Assembly (NCBI GenBank): GCA_049115935.1 | Contig: JAGDZK010000090.1 | Location: 1 to 38,387 of the forward strand | DNA length: 38,387 bases | Direction of reading: 5' to 3' | DNA from: Bermanella sp049115935 | GTDB taxonomy: Bacteria; Pseudomonadota; Gammaproteobacteria; Pseudomonadales; Oceanobacteraceae | In this document: positions 32,579 to 38,387 of the stretch, piece after piece | How positions within the stretch are numbered: position 1 is the stretch's first letter | Layout of the letters: every line of letters starts with the position of its first letter | Made by a program: the position numbers and the translations under genes | Notes under the pieces: generated by a model | What the model was told of the DNA's origin: nothing | Seen by the model: only the letters and a program-made list of their open reading frames with translations | The model's database searches: none

Positions 32579-32998
32579 ATGAAATACTTCTGGATGGCCG
32601 TACGGTTTGTTTTAGCCAAAATGATTTTATTGGCTGACTTTTGTTACCGCCCAAAAGGCACTAAAAGAAGTGCTGAAAAACAAGCTGACCTAGATGAGCA
32701 ATGTCAGCAACTAGCCCTTTACCAATACGCGGCTTGTCCTTTTTGTGTAAAAGTACGCTGGTCAATGAAACGTAATAATATGAAAATTAAATTATGTGAT
32801 GCTAAGCGTAATGAAGAGTTTGCTTACGAATTAGAGAATCAAGGAGGCAAACTTAAAGTGCCTTGCTTGAAAATCACTCACCTTGATGGCACTAGCCAAT
32901 GGATGTATGAATCAAAAGACATCATTGCATATTTACAGAATATCGCAGATGGTCATACCCGTATCCAGTTAGAGCCAAGCCTAGCAAAGGCAAGTTAA
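32579..32998 (+). CDS. Glutaredoxin-like membrane-anchored protein
   Basis: A 139-residue protein with an N-terminal hydrophobic helix (about 4-20), then a thioredoxin-fold domain with LYQYAACPFCVKVRWSM (CPFC at 53-56), KVPCLKI (cis-Pro loop) and WMYESKDIIAYL, as in glutaredoxin/GST N-domains. The redox substrate is unknown. It follows the helicase gene by 44 bp with an AAAGG site and is likely co-transcribed. Confidence 0.87.
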   Translation: MKYFWMAVRFVLAKMILLADFCYRPKGTKRSAEKQADLDEQCQQLALYQYAACPFCVKVRWSMKRNNMKIKLCDAKRNEEFAYELENQGGKLKVPCLKITHLDGTSQWMYESKDIIAYLQNIADGHTRIQLEPSLAKAS

Positions 32999-33050
32999 TT
33001 GGCAAACTTACACATCAGCCAGCTAATACAGTGTTAATAGATTCCTTAAG

Positions 33051-33080
33051 ACTGGATACCCGCCTTCGCGGGTAAGGCGC
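33051..33080. repeat. REP-like palindromic element
   Basis: Contains tacccgc-cttc-gcgggta (33057-33074), a GC-rich 7-bp stem in AT-richer surroundings preceded by actgga. Elements of the form TGGATNCCCGCCTTCGCGGGNAT are scattered in many proteobacterial genomes. Only one copy was seen in this window. Confidence 0.45.
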
Positions 33081-33159
33081 TTTCAAACGCTGATCTATAA
33101 CCCCAACGTCACGCCCACACAAGTTGGCATTCTGCATATATAGCGCCCTTGGGCAACAA

Positions 33160-33195
33160 AAAAAGCCATGATCATTTTCATGATCATGGCTTTTT
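33160..33195. terminator. Bidirectional terminator between the glutaredoxin-like and FKBP genes
   Basis: Perfect 15-bp arms (33160-33174, 33181-33195) with a 6-nt loop, A5 at the left end and T5 at the right end. It serves the rightward helicase-glutaredoxin transcript and the leftward FKBP gene. Confidence 0.92.
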
Positions 33196-33218
33196 CAATA
33201 CCGCTACTGCTTTACCAA

Positions 33219-33689
33219 TTACGAAATCGCAATAAGTTCCACATCAAATATTAACGTTGAACCTGGTGTAATTAAACCAGCATTTCGATTGCCATAGGCT
33301 AAGCGACTTGGGATAAATAAACGAGCTTTTTCACCCACTACCATTAATTGTAAGCCCTCTGTCCAACCAGGGATCACTTGATTAAGTGGGAAGCTGATGG
33401 TTTGACCACGATTAACCGAGCTATCAAACACAGTGCCGTCTAATAATTTTCCGTGATAATGTACCGTTACCGTACTGTTTACTTTTGGGTGTTCATCGCC
33501 TGTCCCCGCTTCTAATACTTGATACTGCAAACCTGTGGCAGTTGTATGCACACCATCAAGGGTCGCATTATTTTTTAAAAAGGCTTCACCCTCTTTGATG
33601 CTACCAGCGGCTGCCCGTTTGTTTTTAAAATGACGCCAAGTGAAAAAGAACACAACAAGCGCAACGGCGATAAAAAATAATGGAGGCAT
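33219..33689 (-). CDS. FKBP-type peptidyl-prolyl isomerase, membrane-anchored
   Basis: A 156-residue protein with an N-terminal membrane helix (PPLFFIAVALVVFFFTW), a short linker (GEAFLKNNATLDGVHTTATG) typical of FkpA/FklB-like proteins, and an FKBP domain: VTVHYHGKLLDGTVFDSSVN, VIPGWTEGLQLM, IPSRLAYG, TLIFDVEL. The active-site residues Y, F, D, W and I are present. It probably folds proteins at the inner membrane. Monocistronic. Confidence 0.9.
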   Translation of the reverse strand: MPPLFFIAVALVVFFFTWRHFKNKRAAAGSIKEGEAFLKNNATLDGVHTTATGLQYQVLEAGTGDEHPKVNSTVTVHYHGKLLDGTVFDSSVNRGQTISFPLNQVIPGWTEGLQLMVVGEKARLFIPSRLAYGNRNAGLITPGSTLIFDVELIAIS

Positions 33690-33797
33690 TCTGACCTACT
33701 CAATCAAATAAAACGCCAGTTTACCTGAGAATGGCAAAATACAAAATTGTATCAACTCGGATGGTTAACACTTATGACAAAGCGGTTGGTAATATTA

Positions 33798-34340
33798 TTA
33801 ATCTTCAAACAACACGCCTACTTTGAGTTTTTCAGCGCGGTAGATTTCTTCGCCATCCACTTCCACACTGCCAGAAGCCACTGCGATGATCATTTGTTTG
33901 TTTTTTAAACTGCGATCAATGCTGATTTTAAAGGTCACCATTTTTGCTGTTGGGCGCACTTCACCAAAGAACTTTACGCCGCCAATACCCAATGCACGCA
34001 ATTTTCCATGATGGCCTTTAGCCGCCAAAATAGCGCCTATGCTTTGCCACATGCCTTCAATACCTAAACAACCAGGCATGATAGGGTCACCCGGGAAATG
34101 ACAACGAAAAAACCAAGCGTTTTCATCCACCGCCATTTCCGTAATCACTTCCCCTTTACCATTCGCACCGCCATTAATGTCTAAGTGGCGAATATTTTGA
34201 ATAATCCCTAACTCATCAACCGGCAGCTTAATTTCAATACCTTGTGCGGCAAAATGATCAAGCAGCGCTTGAATCGGCATGTTTTCAATAACATCAAGCG
34301 TACTCGCAGTTGAATTAGGCATAGAGGGTATCTGGCTCAT
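33798..34340 (-). CDS. FabA-like beta-hydroxyacyl-ACP dehydratase with FabZ-type Glu
   Basis: A 180-residue hotdog-fold protein with WFFRCHFPGDPIMPGCLGIE. It has FabA-type architecture: GGVKFFGEVRPTAK and KLKVGVLF near the C-terminus match FabA. The catalytic His is His81. Fourteen residues later, where E. coli FabA has Asp84, this protein has Glu95, the residue FabZ uses. Its first ~60 residues are also unlike the FabA start. No fabB is next to it. It may be a FabA paralogue with a dehydratase but not isomerase role, or one acting on specialised acyl chains. Confidence 0.8.
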   Translation of the reverse strand: MSQIPSMPNSTASTLDVIENMPIQALLDHFAAQGIEIKLPVDELGIIQNIRHLDINGGANGKGEVITEMAVDENAWFFRCHFPGDPIMPGCLGIEGMWQSIGAILAAKGHHGKLRALGIGGVKFFGEVRPTAKMVTFKISIDRSLKNKQMIIAVASGSVEVDGEEIYRAEKLKVGVLFED

Positions 34341-34459
34341 TCACGACGTCTTTTTATAATTAAAGTGCGCGGCACTTTACGGGCTTTTTGCCCACTAAGC
34401 TTAACTTATCACTCCAGGGATTTGACTTTGCGTAACACCCCTTGTGAATACAATTAAAC

Positions 34460-35407
34460 CTATAGTCGGCTCAACCATACTTCTAAACCTTGCGCATTAA
34501 GCAAAACGTCACTGGCGATCACTTGGGAGAACTCGCTGGGTTTAAGATCTGTTTGGTGCTGAGCAAGCTCATCCATTAAATAAGCCAGTAACTCTTTATT
34601 CAAAGCTTGTAACCACTGCTCACGGGGCATGTTTTGTTTGATCCGCAACGCCATCTCCACATAAACATCCACCAATTTAATTAAACGCTCAGCTAATTTT
34701 TGCGGGTTTTCCACCATACCAAAATGGGTTAAAAACATGCGCTGTGGCTCATAACTCAGTAAACGCTTAATGGATGCTTTTAATGCATCAGGGTCAAATT
34801 GCACGGGCGTAGTGGTAGGGAAAATAAACGGCCCTTTAGCACTATTGAGTTCTTGGTAAGCCAAACCAAAGGTATCACCTGTAAAAAAGCCAGCACTTAA
34901 TTCATCATGAATACAGTAGTGGTGACGAGCATGACCTGGGGTATCTAAGAACGTCAAAGTTCGACTACCCAGTTTTAACGTTTGGGCATCTTCAATAATG
35001 AGTATTTGAGAAGGGTCGATTGGCAACAAATCCCCATAGGTCTGCTTAAACATGGCTTCACCATAAACCGCCGTGGCGCCGGCTTGTAATTTGCTGGGGT
35101 CAATCATGTGACGGGCCCCTTGCGGGTGTATCACCAATTGAGCATGGGGCAGTGCTTGCATTAATAAGCCTGCTCCCCCTGCGTGATCGAGATGCACATG
35201 GGTTGGCATTACGTATTTAATGGCACTTGTTTCTAAACCCTGCTCGCTTAAAAACTCAAATATCAGCGGAACAGTATCCTTTGTGCCGGTTTCAATAATG
35301 GCAATCTCGCCATCATTGACCATCACGTAACAAGCAGCCATTGCTGCCCGTTGATAAGCGCTATCTAATACATAAATACCCCAACCCAAGTGCTCTGACT
35401 TCACCAT
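34460..35407 (-). CDS. Metallo-beta-lactamase fold hydrolase
   Basis: A 315-residue MBL-fold protein. The metal motif is in PTHVHLDHAGGAGLL (HxHxDH), with further ligands in DTPGHARHHYC, FFTGDTFG and FLTHFG. The C-terminal helical segment (about 225-315) is an extension. The closest general group is the glyoxalase II-like/MBL hydrolases of unknown substrate. It is transcribed toward the FabA-like gene with a 119-bp gap. Confidence 0.85.
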   Translation of the reverse strand: MVKSEHLGWGIYVLDSAYQRAAMAACYVMVNDGEIAIIETGTKDTVPLIFEFLSEQGLETSAIKYVMPTHVHLDHAGGAGLLMQALPHAQLVIHPQGARHMIDPSKLQAGATAVYGEAMFKQTYGDLLPIDPSQILIIEDAQTLKLGSRTLTFLDTPGHARHHYCIHDELSAGFFTGDTFGLAYQELNSAKGPFIFPTTTPVQFDPDALKASIKRLLSYEPQRMFLTHFGMVENPQKLAERLIKLVDVYVEMALRIKQNMPREQWLQALNKELLAYLMDELAQHQTDLKPSEFSQVIASDVLLNAQGLEVWLSRL

Positions 35408-35644
35408 AATGCTCTCTTTGTCTCTTTATTTTATGACTCAACACGCCTCACTATGCCCAAGGCAGGTCTGAAACACCATGAGCATAACAATCAAACTATT
35501 AGCTTAAACCTGCCACCTCAAAAAATTTAAGGCAACTAATGCACATTTTTTCACATTAAGACTGCAAAATTGTCGCACTCTATCTACTGCCTCCTTCAGG
35601 AATAAAAGAATTGGCCTATAACTTATATAGATAGGGAAATTTTC

Positions 35645-37999
35645 ATGAATGCATTGATGCCACTAAGTAAACAGCAAATTCGCCATGTGGTTTTTTGGCC
35701 GGCGGCATTGCTGTGCCTGTTTTCTGGGCTTGTCATCTATTACGCTTTGCATACGCTGAATCAACAACAAAGCCACCAGCAAATTGCAGCCGTTGAAGAT
35801 AATCAGCAACAAGTGGCTGCGCAATATTCAAAACAGTTTGATGATTTAATTGTGGCCCGCCTTGAACAGCTCATGGCGCAAAAGCAGCAATACATTCAAA
35901 ACTACTTAAAACAAATAAATAAACAGCTGATCACCCTAGCCAACTCCACCATGAGCCAAGTAGCCTCTCAGGCTTTTCGTATTACCTATAGAAGCTACCT
36001 TGCTGAGCGTGAGCCCTTTATTGACGACCCAAGTGAAGCCATTACCCAATATTATCAACAGCAAACACCTAGTCGGGCTCACCTCAATGAAATTGGCCAA
36101 GCCTTGCAATATGATTTTGTCATTAATAATAAAGAAACGCCGAAACAACAATTCAACGAAACTGAAATAGATACCAGCTATAGCCGAGTGCATGGCTTGT
36201 ATCATCCAATTTATCGTCACTATATCGAACAATTTGCCTTTGAAGATTTATACATTGTGGATGCCACTAGTGGTGACGTTATCTACAGCGTGGCCAAGCA
36301 CAATGATTTTGCCAACAACCTTTGGCAAGAAAAAGCCGCGTCATCGCCCTTAGCAATCAGTTACAAACATGCCTTGAAATTAAAACCTGGGCAAAGTTTA
36401 TTCAGTGAATTTAGCGAATACCTACCAGCTAACAATGCCCTTAGTGCATTTATGAGCACCCCAATTGTTAGCCAAGATCCGTCACGCAATACCATTGAAG
36501 CCATTTTAATTTTTCGTTTACCTGCAAAAGCGTTTGTACCGTTATTACAGGTTCAAGGTTTTGAGCGGGCCCATATTTATATGAGCAATGAAAATCAAAC
36601 TTTTTGGGTCAGCAGCCAGCCATTAAAAACCGAGCAACAAACATTATTTAAACAATGGATCGACAGCAAACCACAAAACACATTCAACGTCAGTCAAAAT
36701 GAAAACCATGAAAATCATTACATGGCCTATCAACCCATTAAATTATTTGGCCTTAATTGGTTGCTCTTTAGTGAGTTATTACTTGATCAAAGCCAACTCA
36801 TTCGCCATTCAGCAAATTTCGCTTTAGATAAGGATTCAGCCACTTTAAATAATCGCGATATTTTATCCATATCACTTATGGCTATCGTTGTTGGGTTAAT
36901 TGCTTGCCTAATTATTGGTTTTTTTCTGGCTCGTATGTTTAGTGGCAGACAAAACAGTTTGAACATCAATAGTCAGAATAAAAGTAATGGAATTAAGGCA
37001 TCATTATCTGAATTAAACTTTGAGCAAGCCACGCAGAGTATGTCGTCCTATCTATCAGCATCGAATAATGAATCAATAGATGACAAACCCATTTTAAGTG
37101 CCAAGCACATTAATGAAATTATCCAAGCGATTAAGGGGCCCATTACCTCAGCCCAAAGCGATAGTGATCACTTAAAACAATACAACGAAGACATCACTCA
37201 AAAAGTGAGTCATTGCCAACAACTGCATCAAGGGATTGAACGCCAACACAATGAGCTGTTACACGTTATAAAAACCCACCCACTGATAAACAATAAACAG
37301 CAAACGCTTGATCAACATGCCTCACAAGATAGCGAAATTGAAGGTGATCAAAAAAGTGCTGAAAAAAACTTTCAAACTCTCAGCCAGCAAAGCCACAAGA
37401 TGCTCAGCGATAACCAAGTACAGGTACATCAATTAAGTGGTGTACTTAGTAACGCCAGTGAACAAGTGAATAACCTTGCCAATAGCAGCCAAAACATTGT
37501 GAGTGCATTGGATACCATTGCCAGTATTGCAGATCAAACCAATTTATTAGCACTCAATGCCGCCATTGAAGCGGCTCGGGCTGGTGAACACGGTCGTGGG
37601 TTCTCTGTCGTTGCCGATGAGGTTCGCAGTTTGGCGTCCAAAACCGCTGAGGCCGCAGAAGAGATCCAAGCGATGCTAGAAGGCATCCAAGAAGAAACTC
37701 GTAATGCGGTGAACTTCATGGAAAAAGGAGCGGAAAACGTTGACCGTAACTTGCAAGTAAACGAGCAATCAGGCAGTGAGGACAACAACTTATACGAGTT
37801 AGTCGAGACACTTTTTGAAGCCATGTCACTGCTCAATGACAGCAACAAAGAGAACGCCAATACCGCGCAAGAAATGGGTGCCGCAACCGAGCAAATGAAA
37901 CGCTCCATTGCCGCCTTACAACGACGTTCATCACGAGTGGGATTGTCTGCCTTAAAGCTCAACTCATTAGTCGGTCAGTTCCAAGTTTCCAAGCATTAG
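35645..37999 (+). CDS. Methyl-accepting chemotaxis protein
   Basis: A 784-residue chemoreceptor: membrane helix 1 at about 17-37 (FWPAALLCLFSGLVIYYALH), a periplasmic sensor of about 370 residues, membrane helix 2 at about 410-435 (SISLMAIVVGLIACLIIGFF), then a cytoplasmic part whose signalling tip is ADQTNLLALNAAIEAARAGE (from about residue 629) and GRGFSVVADEVRSLASKTAE. The stretch after helix 2 (about 436-500; Ser/Asn/Gln-rich) does not look like a HAMP domain. The C-terminus has no CheR-docking pentapeptide. The sensor is larger than the classic four-helix type; the ligand is unknown. Confidence 0.93.
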   Translation: MNALMPLSKQQIRHVVFWPAALLCLFSGLVIYYALHTLNQQQSHQQIAAVEDNQQQVAAQYSKQFDDLIVARLEQLMAQKQQYIQNYLKQINKQLITLANSTMSQVASQAFRITYRSYLAEREPFIDDPSEAITQYYQQQTPSRAHLNEIGQALQYDFVINNKETPKQQFNETEIDTSYSRVHGLYHPIYRHYIEQFAFEDLYIVDATSGDVIYSVAKHNDFANNLWQEKAASSPLAISYKHALKLKPGQSLFSEFSEYLPANNALSAFMSTPIVSQDPSRNTIEAILIFRLPAKAFVPLLQVQGFERAHIYMSNENQTFWVSSQPLKTEQQTLFKQWIDSKPQNTFNVSQNENHENHYMAYQPIKLFGLNWLLFSELLLDQSQLIRHSANFALDKDSATLNNRDILSISLMAIVVGLIACLIIGFFLARMFSGRQNSLNINSQNKSNGIKASLSELNFEQATQSMSSYLSASNNESIDDKPILSAKHINEIIQAIKGPITSAQSDSDHLKQYNEDITQKVSHCQQLHQGIERQHNELLHVIKTHPLINNKQQTLDQHASQDSEIEGDQKSAEKNFQTLSQQSHKMLSDNQVQVHQLSGVLSNASEQVNNLANSSQNIVSALDTIASIADQTNLLALNAAIEAARAGEHGRGFSVVADEVRSLASKTAEAAEEIQAMLEGIQEETRNAVNFMEKGAENVDRNLQVNEQSGSEDNNLYELVETLFEAMSLLNDSNKENANTAQEMGAATEQMKRSIAALQRRSSRVGLSALKLNSLVGQFQVSKH

Positions 38000-38008
38000 T
38001 CACACCAG

Positions 38009-38078
38009 CTAGGGAAGGTACGAATAACAGTCTTTTTCCACATGCTGTGGCAAGAGGACTTGTTCTCACCTTCCCTAG
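38009..38078. mobile_element. 62-bp IS5-family-like MITE with CTAG target duplication
   Basis: The element itself spans 38013-38074. Its left end is ggaaggtacgaataacagtc, and its right end read inward from the complement is ggaaggtgagaacaagtcct, close to the IS5 terminal repeat ggaaggtgcgaacaag. It is flanked on both sides by CTAG (38009-38012, 38075-38078), a fit to the YTAR-type 4-bp target of IS5-group elements. It is far too short for a transposase, so it is a non-autonomous miniature element. It inserted at the base of the chemoreceptor terminator. A small hairpin ccaca-tgc-tgtgg (38038-38050) lies inside. Confidence 0.75.
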
Positions 38079-38113
38079 ATTAAGCGTCCTTTGTTGACGC
38101 TTAATCTAGTTTT
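38075..38113 (+). terminator. Terminator of the chemoreceptor gene
   Basis: Perfect 14-bp arms (ctagattaagcgtc at 38075-38088, gacgcttaatctag at 38096-38109), a 7-nt loop and TTTT after the stem. It is now separated from the chemoreceptor stop by the MITE. Confidence 0.85.
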
Positions 38114-38210
38114 AGTAGTACAACCCAACTTCTCGTCTTGTAGCACGCCATATCGCGCTGATGAAAATTGCACATTTCTTTGCTTGACTTATCTTTCAAT
38201 ATATACGAAA

Positions 38211-38236
38211 TTTCACATATGTTATTTTTCACATAT
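38211..38236. promoter_or_regulatory. Direct repeat before arsR, possible operator
   Basis: The word tttcacatat occurs at 38211-38220 and 38227-38236, 16 bp apart, just upstream of the arsR-like start. A ttgact at 38184-38189 could be a -35 box, but no good -10 at the right distance was found. ArsR proteins often bind AT-rich repeats in their own promoter, so an operator is plausible. Confidence 0.35.
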
Positions 38237-38255
38237 ATAAAGATTCCATCTTATT

Positions 38256-38387
38256 ATGACGCCAATACAATTTTATAAATGCTTAGCCGACGATACTCGA
38301 CTTAAGTCCCTATTATTAATTTCCCAAACGGGCGAAGCCTGTGTGTGTGATCTAAAGGACGCTTTGCAATTGGATCAACCTAAAACC
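38256..38387 (+). CDS. arsR: ArsR-family metalloregulator, truncated by the window end
   Basis: Forty-four codons are visible. MTPIQFYKCLADDTRLKSLL is the normal start of ArsR/SmtB regulators (first helix and winged-helix entry). GEACVCDLKDAL contains the CVCDL motif whose cysteines bind As(III) in ArsR of arsenic operons. The rest of the gene and any ars operon lie outside. It begins after the chemoreceptor terminator, so it opens a new transcription unit. Confidence 0.85.
   Translation, partial: MTPIQFYKCLADDTRLKSLLLISQTGEACVCDLKDALQLDQPKT

Noticed and set aside
37534..37962. A 142-codon open frame antisense to the chemoreceptor signalling domain
   Set aside because: Ser/Ala-rich shadow of a strongly conserved domain with no ribosome site or family signal.
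38013..38078. Long inverted repeat as a regulatory RNA hairpin or second terminator
   Set aside because: Matching IS5-like ends and flanking CTAG copies explain it better as a miniature transposable element, though it may still fold as RNA.

Overview
The window looks like the chromosome of a marine-type gammaproteobacterium, possibly Oceanospirillales-like. This rests on the gene set (sdhE-ygfX, ygfZ, tpm, a FabA-like dehydratase, qNOR with NsrR/YtfE, a CvrA-type antiporter, an SrmB-like helicase) and moderate-to-low GC with short intergenic gaps. The taxon is an inference from gene content. No rRNA, tRNA or CRISPR array was seen.

Positions 1-14153 are the most distinctive part. A minus-strand operon runs from 10499 to 1645: a coiled-coil periplasmic protein, two large TPR proteins, a TPR lipoprotein, a small exported protein, a TolQ/ExbB proton channel, two TolR/ExbD subunits and a TonB-like protein with an AgmX/PglI C-terminal domain. 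This parts list matches the core of the Agl-Glt/Nfs envelope machines of Myxococcus. Divergent from it are two outer-membrane beta-barrel proteins, one with an SH3 domain, followed by a tandem pair of secreted fibro-slime-domain proteins. Downstream of the operon on the same strand is a truncated beta-propeller lipoprotein with a Val-Asp-Pro repeat. Together they suggest a proton-driven trans-envelope machine with its own outer-membrane parts and secreted adhesin-like products.

Positions 14168-20456 hold housekeeping genes: a CvfB-like S1 protein, thiopurine methyltransferase, ygfX/sdhE, ygfZ, an HDOD protein, a membrane coiled-coil protein, a GNAT acetyltransferase and a hotdog thioesterase. 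Positions 20619-22848 hold a large secreted M19-dipeptidase-like protein.

Positions 22874-26451 form a nitric-oxide defence unit: ytfE-norB transcribed leftward, nsrR divergent, and a clear NsrR palindrome just upstream of ytfE. Then come a type III PLP decarboxylase, a K+/H+ antiporter, a zinc alcohol dehydrogenase, a DEAD-box helicase, a thioredoxin-fold membrane protein, an FKBP isomerase, a FabA-like dehydratase carrying a FabZ-like Glu, an MBL-fold hydrolase and a large chemoreceptor.

Past the chemoreceptor a 62-bp IS5-family-like MITE with a CTAG target duplication abuts a strong terminator. The window ends inside an arsR-like regulator.
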